Shown: piece by piece, positions 1 through 6,797 of the stretch
Layout of the letters: each line of letters begins with the position of its first letter
Position numbering within the stretch: the first letter of the stretch is position 1
Source of the DNA: Pseudoduganella buxea
Lineage (GTDB): Bacteria > Pseudomonadota > Gammaproteobacteria > Burkholderiales > Burkholderiaceae_D
DNA length: 59,245 nucleotides
Reading direction: 5' to 3'
NCBI RefSeq assembly: GCF_009720835.1
Contig: NZ_WNKZ01000030.1
Location: 1-59,245 of the forward strand
Position numbers and translations under genes: made by a program
Notes under the pieces: model-generated
What the model was told of the DNA's origin: nothing
Seen by the model: the letters and a program-made list of their open reading frames with translations, nothing else
Databases searched by the model: none

Positions 1-1
1 T

Positions 2-145
2 GACTGGCTCGCTCATCACCTGTTTGAGACGCTCGACGAAATCCAGGAATTTGCCGCCAACTGGTTGTGGACCTACAATCACGACCGACCCAATATGGCG
101 CTCGGCGGTATCACGCCAAAACAGAAATTGGCACTTGCCGCTTAA
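2..145 (+). mobile_element. IS3-family transposase (OrfB), C-terminal fragment cut by window edge
   Basis: This is the last 47 codons of an integrase-core transposase and runs off the left edge. It contains the typical IS3 OrfB tail, WTYNHDRPNMALGGITP, equivalent to the YNxxRPHxxLxxxTP signature just before the C terminus, and ends in AA-stop at 143-145. The N-terminal DDE residues lie outside the window, so activity cannot be judged. The AT-richer flank and the position at the edge suggest that the assembly broke in a multicopy element. The family assignment is firm; the subgroup is not. Confidence 0.85.
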
Positions 146-180
146 CCTCTACTTTTAGCGTGCTCTAAAAATGGGGGGAT
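146..180 (+). repeat. Probable right terminal region of the IS3-family element
   Basis: Directly after the transposase stop there is a short non-coding stretch holding a TTTTAGCG block and a run of six G (AAATGGGGGGATTACC). Read on the other strand it gives GGTAATCCCCCCATTTTT, which looks like an IS3-type terminal inverted repeat. The left copy is outside the window, so the exact end and any target duplication cannot be fixed. Confidence 0.45.
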
Positions 181-528
181 TACCGAGGGATTTAGTTGCT
201 TCAAAACCAGTGTCACACCGCTGCGGCGGACCGACCACTTTTCTGGCGACTGTCCGCCAAAGCGGCGTCCGCCCGCTACAGCGACCGACTGGTTTTATGG
301 CAAATATTGCTGGCACGGCATGTTGCGACTGCATGCTGATCAGCCGTTCTCCGTCGTTGGCAGGCAAGCAAGGGAGTGATAATTCTTGCTGATCTCGCAT
401 TGATTAACTTGTACCAGTCATCCGTCAGTGTTGTCCCTTCGGCTGAGCTGCCTCAACGATTACATATTTAGGAAGTATTCGCGGTTGAACTCGCTATAAT
501 TAATAGGACGCAATTTCTCTTCCTAAAT
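181..528. other. Intergenic region between IS end and ynbB
   Basis: About 350 bases without a convincing gene. Short open frames here (for example 171-392) have no recognisable protein features. The last 65 bases are clearly AT-richer and hold the ynbB promoter and a 12-bp inverted repeat, described separately. Confidence 0.6.
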
Positions 529-530
529 AT
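464..530 (+). promoter_or_regulatory. ynbB promoter bracketed by a perfect 12-bp inverted repeat
   Basis: A consensus -10 box TATAAT lies at 495-500, with an expected transcription start near 507. I see no good -35 box at 16-18 bp spacing (471-478 reads ggaagtat) and no extended -10. Two perfect 12-bp arms, ATATTTAGGAAG at 464-475 and CTTCCTAAATAT at 519-530, flank it. The upstream arm covers the missing -35 position and the downstream arm runs into the start codon at 529. A DNA-looping or dimeric regulator could bind the arms. Alternatively, the downstream arm could act in the short leader. The -10 is certain by sequence; the regulatory role is inference. Confidence 0.5.
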
Positions 531-1422
531 GCTTCCTTTTCTCAGCATGGGTTCCCAGATCGGCGTGGCAATGACGGCGCTGTATGGACTGCTGGGCCTG
601 ACTTCCTTGTCCGTACGGCTTGCTGCCGGCGCAGCTCCTTCGAGCACATTGAGTGCCCAGGTCAATGCATGGTGGCGGATATTTCCTTTTATTAGCCTGG
701 CCTTGGTGATTTACCCCGTGGGGTCTGCCCTGCTGGCCTGCGCGATCTGGCTGCTGGCGATCGCTGAACTGGCGCCGTACCAGAGCAAGGCCCGGCCACG
801 CTTCTGGGCTGGCGGCGCAGCCGCGTCGGCGTTGGCGTTGGCACTGCAAGCTTTCGCACCGTACCTGTTGTCCGGTGTATTTTCCGGGCTGATCGTTATT
901 CAGTATTGGCGTTTCAATGCTCACCCGGATCATGACAAACTCGTCAACTTATTATTACTGGTGACGGTTGGTGCCTTGGCTGTCTTGCCACTGTTTGCGC
1001 GGTTGCCTTTTGATTCGCCGACCAATCTGGCCTGGCTGTTCTATTTATTCGTGCTCACCGCATTGAACGATATCGGCCAGTTTATTTCCGGAAAACTCTT
1101 CGGCCGACAGAAAATCGCGCCGCATATCAGCCCGAATAAAACATGGCAAGGTCTGATAGGTGGCGTCGTGGTCTCCCAACTTGTTACCCTGGTACTGGGT
1201 CGATATTTCGGACTTGGCAGTGCGCCACGCCTGGCCGTTTATGCGCTGCTGTTGTCGCTGGGCGGTTTTGTTGGTGACTTGATGTACTCGGCAGCGAAAC
1301 GCCACCTGGGCATCAAGGACTTCTCGCAACTGATTCCCGGTCACGGCGGCATTCTTGATCGGGTCGACAGCCTGGTCATCACGGCGCCATTGCTGTACTG
1401 GCTAATCCGCACATTTGAATAA
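529..1422 (+). CDS. ynbB: CdsA-like phosphatidate cytidylyltransferase (YnbB-type)
   Basis: An integral membrane enzyme of the CDP-diglyceride synthetase family, 297 residues, the same size as E. coli YnbB. The family reaction is CTP plus phosphatidate giving CDP-diacylglycerol. The C-terminal signature is present at about residues 254-281: S..KR, then KD, then PGHGGILDRVD, with the metal-binding acidic residues intact. The rest is hydrophobic with about eight membrane segments. The first ATG at 529 is used; it has no clear Shine-Dalgarno, and ATG 547 is an alternative. The next gene starts 8 bases after the stop, so it forms an operon with ynbC. A housekeeping cdsA is expected elsewhere, so this copy probably feeds a dedicated lipid head-group pathway with the neighbouring ynbA-like transferase. 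Confidence 0.85.
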   Translation: MLPFLSMGSQIGVAMTALYGLLGLTSLSVRLAAGAAPSSTLSAQVNAWWRIFPFISLALVIYPVGSALLACAIWLLAIAELAPYQSKARPRFWAGGAAASALALALQAFAPYLLSGVFSGLIVIQYWRFNAHPDHDKLVNLLLLVTVGALAVLPLFARLPFDSPTNLAWLFYLFVLTALNDIGQFISGKLFGRQKIAPHISPNKTWQGLIGGVVVSQLVTLVLGRYFGLGSAPRLAVYALLLSLGGFVGDLMYSAAKRHLGIKDFSQLIPGHGGILDRVDSLVITAPLLYWLIRTFE

Positions 1423-1430
1423 GGTTTTAC

Positions 1431-3224
1431 ATGAAGATCGAGCACCCAGCGGCATGGACCGGCATCGAGTCCGGTTTCGCCGGCAATGACGGCACCTACC
1501 TGTTCTATCGCGCCTGGCAGCCCCGCTCGCCCGCCGCATCAGGCCCCGCCCGTGCGCTGGTGTTCCTGCATCGGGGTCATGAGCACTCCGGCCGCATCAC
1601 GCAGCTGGTCGAGCGCTTCAACCGCCAGCAGGACTGGGCCTTCGCCTACGATGCACGGGGCCATGGCCACTCACCCGGCGAGCGTGGAGACGCGCCCAGC
1701 TTTGCCACCCTGGTCGACGACCTCGATGCGTTCGTGCGTCACATCGGTTCACGCTACGGCATTGCGCCGGAAAACATCGTCGTGGTGGCCAACAGCGTCG
1801 GCGCCGTTGTCGCCGCGACCTGGGTACACGACTATGCGCCCCGTATCCGGGGCCTGATCATGGCGGCAGCCGCGTTCAGTATCAAGCTGTATGTCCCGCT
1901 GGCCAAGCCCGGCCTGCGCCTGGCGCGCCGCTTCAAGCCGGACCTGTTCGTCACCAGCTATATCCGCCCCGGCATGCTGACCCATTCCGCCGCCGAGGCC
2001 ACGGCCTACGCCTCCGATCCGCTGATCGCCAAGGCCATCTCCGCCAAGATCCTGCTGGAACTGGCCAATACGGCCGGGCGCATCGTGCGGGACGCTGCCG
2101 CGATCGACGTGCCCGTGCTGATGCTGGCGGCGGACAAGGACTTCGTCGTCAGCGAGGCGCCGCAGAAGGCCTTCTTCGAGCGGCTATCATCGCCGGTGAA
2201 ACGCTACGTCAAGCTGCGCGACTGCTACCACGCCGTCTTCTACGAACGCGATACCTCGGCCGCGATGGCCGCCAGCACGGCCTTCGTCGATCAGTGCTTC
2301 AACACGCCGCCGCTGCCGGCCGCCCACTACGCCGCCGCCGACACGGCCAGCCACAGCGCGCGCGAGTACGCGGCCTTGCTGCGCAACGAGAACGGCACGG
2401 CAGTGAGCCGCGCCTGGTTCGGCCTGCAGCGCCGCATGCTGGGTGTGCTGGGTCCGCTGAGCGACGGCATGCGGATCGGCCTGACGCACGGTTTCGATTC
2501 GGGCGAATCGCTCGACTACGTGTACCGTAACCAGGCCGGCGGCAAGCTGGGATTGGGCGCGATCATCGACCGTGGCTATCTGGATGCGGTAGGCTGGCGC
2601 GGCATCCGCGTGCGCAAGGTCCAGCTGCAGCAGATGCTGGCCGAACGCATCGCCGCCCACCCGGGCGATGCACCGCTGCGCATCCTCGATATCGCCACCG
2701 GCTCGGCGCGGTACGTGCTGGAGACGGTCAAGCGCTTCCAGGACCGCGATATCGACGTCACCTTGCGCGACTATGCCCAGCATAACCTGGACCGGGCGCG
2801 CCAGCTGGCCGTCACCTTGCAGGTGCGCGCCACGCTCGACTTCCAGCAGCGCGACGCGTTCAGCGACAGCAGCTACGACGGCCTGGAAGGGCGTTACGAC
2901 ATCGCCATCGTCTCCGGCCTGTATGAGCTCTTCAGCGACAATGCAATGGTACGGCGCTCGCTGGAAGGCGTGGTACGCAGCCTGCGGCCGGGCGGTTACC
3001 TGATCTACACGGCGCAGCCATGGCATCCGCAGCTGGACATGATCGCCGGCACGCTGACCAACCACCGCGGCGGTGCATGGCAGATGCGGCCACGCCCGCA
3101 GGCGGAGATGGACGGGCTGGTCGCCCTGGCCGGCGCCACGAAGGTCGACACGGCCATCGGCGTCGAGGGAATCTTTACCGTGTCGCTGGCGCGGAAAGGC
3201 GCAGCGCCTGGCGCAGGCGGTTGA
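1431..3224 (+). CDS. ynbC: Bifunctional alpha/beta hydrolase / class I SAM methyltransferase (YnbC-type)
   Basis: 597 residues, close to E. coli YnbC in length. The N-terminal half is a monoglyceride-lipase-like hydrolase: HRGHEHSGR at residues 48-55 forms the oxyanion region, DARGHGHSPG follows at 74-83, and the nucleophile motif is ANSVGA with Ser122 (the first Gly of GxSxG is replaced by Ala). The C-terminal half is a Rossmann methyltransferase with the SAM motif LDIATGSARY near residue 418. Acyl-ester hydrolysis and methylation in one chain suggest modification of a lipid or lipid-linked head group; the substrate is unknown. ATG 1431 lies 8 bases after ynbB. The 3' end overlaps the convergent ynbA by 50 bases. 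Confidence 0.85.
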   Translation: MKIEHPAAWTGIESGFAGNDGTYLFYRAWQPRSPAASGPARALVFLHRGHEHSGRITQLVERFNRQQDWAFAYDARGHGHSPGERGDAPSFATLVDDLDAFVRHIGSRYGIAPENIVVVANSVGAVVAATWVHDYAPRIRGLIMAAAAFSIKLYVPLAKPGLRLARRFKPDLFVTSYIRPGMLTHSAAEATAYASDPLIAKAISAKILLELANTAGRIVRDAAAIDVPVLMLAADKDFVVSEAPQKAFFERLSSPVKRYVKLRDCYHAVFYERDTSAAMAASTAFVDQCFNTPPLPAAHYAAADTASHSAREYAALLRNENGTAVSRAWFGLQRRMLGVLGPLSDGMRIGLTHGFDSGESLDYVYRNQAGGKLGLGAIIDRGYLDAVGWRGIRVRKVQLQQMLAERIAAHPGDAPLRILDIATGSARYVLETVKRFQDRDIDVTLRDYAQHNLDRARQLAVTLQVRATLDFQQRDAFSDSSYDGLEGRYDIAIVSGLYELFSDNAMVRRSLEGVVRSLRPGGYLIYTAQPWHPQLDMIAGTLTNHRGGAWQMRPRPQAEMDGLVALAGATKVDTAIGVEGIFTVSLARKGAAPGAGG

Positions 3225-3792
3225 ACACCGTCAGCAGCGACAGCAGCAGCAGCACGGCCAGCAGGCCGTTCCACCACAGGGGCGCCGTGCCGAAGCCGAT
3301 CAGCAGCGCGATCAGGCCGAAGGCAAAGGCACGGTCGCTCTTGCCCATCGGACCGTCGAAGCGGCGCGGCGCGCCGATGGCCTGGGCCAGCACGCCGGCG
3401 AATTCGGCCAGCAGGGAAAACACCACCACCACTACGGCCAGCGGCGCCGAGACGCCCACCACCAGCGCGAAAGGCAGGTACAGCGCCGCGTCGGAGACCT
3501 GGTCGCACACTTCGTTGAGCAATGCGCCCAGCGGCGTCTTGTTGCCGGTGGCCGTGGCCAGCATGCCGTCGATGGCATTCAGGGCCATTCGCGCCAGGAG
3601 GAAGGCCGGCAAACCGAGCCACCATCCGGCACACGTGGGCATGAATGCCAGCGCCACGCCGTAGGCGATCGACAGCACCATCGCGAACAGCGTCACCTGG
3701 TTCGGCGTGATGCCGGTGCGGGTCAGCGCCGACAGTACGGGGCGCAGCAACTGCTGGAAGCGGGGCTTCAACTGGTAGATCGAGAAGGACAT
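3175..3792 (-). CDS. ynbA: CDP-alcohol phosphatidyltransferase-like membrane protein (YnbA-type)
   Basis: 205 residues with about six membrane segments. The family transfers a phosphatidyl group from CDP-diacylglycerol to an alcohol. The canonical motif DxxDGxxAR...GxxxDxxxD appears here as NAIDGMLAT then GALLNEVCD. Two of the four acidic residues are Asn and the usual Arg is Thr. I recall the Asn replacements as shared by YnbA homologues, which makes this a distinct subgroup; the Thr looks particular to this protein. The start is ATG at 3792 (MSFSIYQL), with a weak GAAAG upstream. It overlaps the end of ynbD by 25 bases (translational coupling) and the end of ynbC by 50 bases in antisense. 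Whether it is catalytic cannot be decided from sequence. Confidence 0.8.
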   Translation of the reverse strand: MSFSIYQLKPRFQQLLRPVLSALTRTGITPNQVTLFAMVLSIAYGVALAFMPTCAGWWLGLPAFLLARMALNAIDGMLATATGNKTPLGALLNEVCDQVSDAALYLPFALVVGVSAPLAVVVVVFSLLAEFAGVLAQAIGAPRRFDGPMGKSDRAFAFGLIALLIGFGTAPLWWNGLLAVLLLLSLLTVFNRLRQALRLSAPATR

Positions 3793-4997
3793 CGTGATTT
3801 CTTTCGTTGATAAAGGCGGGCGATAAAACGGCTGCGACTGTAACCCATCGCGCAATGAAGATAAACCGGCTCTCCGGCGCGTTCGCAGTCCTCCAGCAGT
3901 GCCAGCACCGCGCGGATCTGCGCCGCCTTCGGCGCGTGCAGGTCCAGCAGCGGCACGTGGCGATAACGTTCGTGGCGCAGCGAAGGGGTTTCGGGCAGCT
4001 CGCACGACAGGTCGATCACCCAGCAGTTCGCCGGTAGCTGCCGCGCCTCGCGTCCGGTCAGGCGGCGGCCCACCCACAACTGCCCGTCGTGACGGACGAA
4101 CGCGGGGCGCTGCCGTTCGCGCAGCAGCACGGCCGCCCACGTCAGCCGGTAGCCGGCCAGGTAAGGCCAGTACAGCAGCCAGCTTGCCAGACCATGCCGC
4201 CCACCCTGCTTGCCGAGGAAGCCGGCATGCCTGCGCCAGTAAGCCACTGCCACCAGCGCCAGGCTGACCGCGACATAGGCCAGCAGCCAGCTGCGCAGGG
4301 CCCATGCGCCGGCCAGCAGCAGCACGCCGGTGCCGATGCCATAGTAGAAAGCCACCGTGTGTCGCCGCGTGCGGCCAGGTTGCACCAGCAGCGCTGCAAG
4401 GAGGCCTAGTGCGAGGCCGCCGGCCACGTCCAACACATGGTGCTGCCACGTGAACACCGTGCTGGCGACGATCAGCGCCAGCCACGCACCGAGGAGCGCG
4501 CGCAATCCGCCACGCACCAGCGGCACCAGCGCCAGCCAGAAAATCACGCAGTACGCCACATGCAGCGACGGGAACTGGTTATAGGGCTGGTCGATCAGGT
4601 CGAGGCCGCCGTACAGCAGCGCCAGCGCACCATCGAGCGCAGGGCGCGTCAGCGAGAAACGGGCAGGAAAGAGGGCAAATGCCATCGTGCCCAGCACGGT
4701 CGCCACCAGCAGACGCCGGCTCGCCACGCGCAACTGCTCCGGCGTGCGCACCAGGAAGAACACCAAGGTAAAGAAAGCGCCGGAGGTGGCGTAGGGCACG
4801 ATCATCCACGGCAGGAAGGGGATGTCTGCATCGAGCGCAAGCGCCAGGCTGCGCCGCACCTGCTGCTGCGCCGCCAGCTGGTTCGCCAGCGGGTAGCACA
4901 GGGCGAACACGAGCCAGTTCAGCACCAGGTGCGTCAATCGTGCCGGCAATGCCGCGCTGCCGGCAAGGTGTCGCGCCTGTTGTGGGTTTGGCCGCAT
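3768..4997 (-). CDS. ynbD: PAP2-like / dual-specificity phosphatase membrane protein (YnbD-type)
   Basis: 409 residues with an N-terminal multi-pass membrane domain of the PAP2 (lipid phosphate phosphatase) type. The motif SLHVAY is at residues 144-149 and HHVLD at 186-190, giving the two catalytic His positions. A soluble C-terminal domain carries the Cys-phosphatase P-loop HCAMGYSRS at 381-389. This two-phosphatase layout matches E. coli YnbD. It probably dephosphorylates a lipid intermediate made by the neighbouring YnbA/YnbB proteins. ATG 4997 (MRPNPQQ) is chosen; an in-frame ATG at 5012 is possible. There is no Shine-Dalgarno before either, and the start lies 10-20 bases from the start of the divergent patatin gene. 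Confidence 0.82.
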   Translation of the reverse strand: MRPNPQQARHLAGSAALPARLTHLVLNWLVFALCYPLANQLAAQQQVRRSLALALDADIPFLPWMIVPYATSGAFFTLVFFLVRTPEQLRVASRRLLVATVLGTMAFALFPARFSLTRPALDGALALLYGGLDLIDQPYNQFPSLHVAYCVIFWLALVPLVRGGLRALLGAWLALIVASTVFTWQHHVLDVAGGLALGLLAALLVQPGRTRRHTVAFYYGIGTGVLLLAGAWALRSWLLAYVAVSLALVAVAYWRRHAGFLGKQGGRHGLASWLLYWPYLAGYRLTWAAVLLRERQRPAFVRHDGQLWVGRRLTGREARQLPANCWVIDLSCELPETPSLRHERYRHVPLLDLHAPKAAQIRAVLALLEDCERAGEPVYLHCAMGYSRSRFIARLYQRKKSRCPSRSTS

Positions 4998-5016
4998 TTG
5001 GGCATTATGCATTCGA
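4980..5016. promoter_or_regulatory. Overlapping back-to-back promoters, ynbD / patatin gene
   Basis: Rightward: TTGTGG at 4980-4985, a 17-base spacer and CATTAT at 5003-5008 place the transcript start at about 5015-5016, on the patatin ATG at 5016. Leftward: CATAAT read on the minus strand at 5009-5004 places the start at about 4997, on the ynbD ATG. Both -10 boxes use the same near-palindrome GCATTATGC. Neither gene has a Shine-Dalgarno. The geometry predicts two leaderless mRNAs. This is inferred from spacing only; the leftward -35 (TTTTCA) is weak. Confidence 0.4.
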
Positions 5017-6062
5017 TGGAGACACCTGAAAAGTACCGGCACTGCCTGGTCCTGGCCGGCGGCGGCTTCCGCTTCGGCTACTACCTGGGCGTGCATGCCG
5101 CCGCCGAGGACACCGGCAATGCGCCGGACATCGTGCTGGCCAGCTGCGGCGGCGCGATTGCCGCGGCGATCATCCAGGCGCTGCCCGATGCGACCGCACG
5201 TCGCGCCTGGGCCGCATCGCCGGCGATGTATGATTTCCTGTGCGCCGTGCAGCCGACCCGCTATGCCGCGCCACGCCGCGCGCTGGCCGATATCGCACGG
5301 CGCTGGCTGGCCCGCACGCCCGTCGCCACCGTTCCCGACCTGTTCAACGACTACCTGTTCGACGTGCCCGCCGCGCTGCCGTTGCCGCCGCCGCGCGCCG
5401 TCGGCCCGGCGCTGGCGATCGTCGGCGGCCGGCTGCTGTTCCAGCCGTACGAAGCGGGCGCCGCGCGTACAGGGCGCGAGCTTTACGAAGAAATCGTCTT
5501 CGGGCCCGCCCGTGCTGCCGCGCTGGTGGCAGGTACCGCGCCGGCGGCGGACAGCCGCTGGAGCAGCGGCGCCGTGGCACCTGCACTGGCCACCGACAGC
5601 GCCATGCCGGTGGCCGACGCCGTGCGCATCTCGGTGGCGGACATGTTCTACTTCCGTAGCCACCGCCATCAGGGCCGCGACTATACCGGCGGCGTGATCG
5701 ACCTGTTCCCCATCGAGCTGGCGCAGCGACTGGCACGGCGCGTGACGATGGAACGCAAGGCGCCGTTCCATCCACACCTGGCCTTGCCGGCGTTGCGCGC
5801 GGTGCTGGGCATCGACGGCTCCGCGCGCTTGCGGCACGTGCATGACCAGGCCGCCGACGCGTGGTTCGATACCAGCGATGTCGGCACTGCCCTGCGCGCG
5901 CAGGGCATCGGCAAGCGCATCGACTGGCGCCGCAACCGCATCGCGCTGGCCATGCCGCCGACACTGGCTGCGTACGCGAACCAGGTCGAAGCGCAATGGC
6001 AATACGGCTACCGCAAGGGGCTGGCCGCCTTTGCCGCCGCGGGGAGCATGGCATGCGCGTGA
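5016..6062 (+). CDS. Patatin-like phospholipase family protein
   Basis: 348 residues. The N terminus has the patatin glycine loop as GGGFRFG (residues 15-21) and a nucleophile elbow ASCGG with Ser43, in place of the usual GxSxG. The second member of the dyad, normally DGG/DGA, appears as DYTGGVID around residue 222, so the Asp of the motif is Thr and the nearest Asp is two residues earlier. Activity is therefore uncertain. Family members hydrolyse acyl esters of phospholipids. ATG 5016 is chosen over ATG 5007 because it fits a leaderless start. The stop overlaps the ATG of the SDR gene at 6053, so the two are translationally coupled. Its position suggests it works with the ynb genes in lipid turnover. 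Confidence 0.75.
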   Translation: METPEKYRHCLVLAGGGFRFGYYLGVHAAAEDTGNAPDIVLASCGGAIAAAIIQALPDATARRAWAASPAMYDFLCAVQPTRYAAPRRALADIARRWLARTPVATVPDLFNDYLFDVPAALPLPPPRAVGPALAIVGGRLLFQPYEAGAARTGRELYEEIVFGPARAAALVAGTAPAADSRWSSGAVAPALATDSAMPVADAVRISVADMFYFRSHRHQGRDYTGGVIDLFPIELAQRLARRVTMERKAPFHPHLALPALRAVLGIDGSARLRHVHDQAADAWFDTSDVGTALRAQGIGKRIDWRRNRIALAMPPTLAAYANQVEAQWQYGYRKGLAAFAAAGSMACA

Positions 6063-6787
6063 TGATCATCGGCGGCACCAGCGGCATCGGCCTGGCGCTC
6101 GGCCAGCACTACGCCAGCCAGGACGCGCAAGTGGCGCTGTGCGGGCGCGATACGGGCCGGCTCGACGGACATGCGCTGGCGGCGCACCCGCAAGTGCGGC
6201 GTTACGCCTTCGATATCGCCGACCGCGCGGCGCTGGAGGCCGCGGTGCAGGACTTCGGCAGCGACGGCCTGGACCTGCTGATCGTCACGGCCGGCCAGTA
6301 CACGGATGCGGCCACCCTGGCCGTGCGGCCGGAAGCGGCACTGCCCGTGCTGGCCACCAATGTCGGCGGCCTGTGCCTGGCCTTCGACGCGGCCGGCGCG
6401 CTCATGCGCCGGCAGGGCCATGGCCACCTGGTGGCGGTGGCGTCGATTGCGGGGCTGGTGAAGGACTATCCGGCCGGTTCCCTGTACAGCGCCAGCAAGC
6501 GCGCGGCCATCGCCATCTGCGACACCTATCGCAAGGCCCTGGCACCGTTCGGGATCGCCGTCACGACCCTGGTGCCGGGCTATGTCGACACGGCGCGCCT
6601 GCGCGAACTCAATGGCGGCAGCGCCGCCGCCAAGCCCTTCCTGCAGCCCGAGGCCGATGCCGTGCAGCGCATGGCCGGTGCCATCGAGCGCCGCGCCGAG
6701 CGCTGTGTCTTCCCCTGGCAGCTGCACGCGCTGGTCAGGCTGTTCAACTGCCTGCCGCTGGGATTGCGGCAGCTGCGCCGCAAATAG
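6053..6787 (+). CDS. Short-chain dehydrogenase/reductase (SDR)
   Basis: 244 residues, classical SDR. The cofactor loop is GGTSGIG at residues 7-13, and the catalytic YxxxK is YSASK with Tyr145 and Lys149, preceded by the Ser of VASIAG. The start ATG 6053 lies inside the last codons of the patatin gene, with GGGGAG at 6041-6046 as ribosome site. The substrate is unknown; in this cluster a lipid-derived aldehyde, ketone or head-group alcohol is plausible. The stop at 6785-6787 is 10 bases from the end of the convergent GH2 gene. Confidence 0.85.
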   Translation: MRVMIIGGTSGIGLALGQHYASQDAQVALCGRDTGRLDGHALAAHPQVRRYAFDIADRAALEAAVQDFGSDGLDLLIVTAGQYTDAATLAVRPEAALPVLATNVGGLCLAFDAAGALMRRQGHGHLVAVASIAGLVKDYPAGSLYSASKRAAIAICDTYRKALAPFGIAVTTLVPGYVDTARLRELNGGSAAAKPFLQPEADAVQRMAGAIERRAERCVFPWQLHALVRLFNCLPLGLRQLRRK

Positions 6788-6797
6788 AACGCCGGCG

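Noticed and set aside
171..392. 73-codon frame after the IS end
   Set aside because: No ribosome site, no features of a membrane or exported protein, and it begins inside the probable IS terminal repeat.
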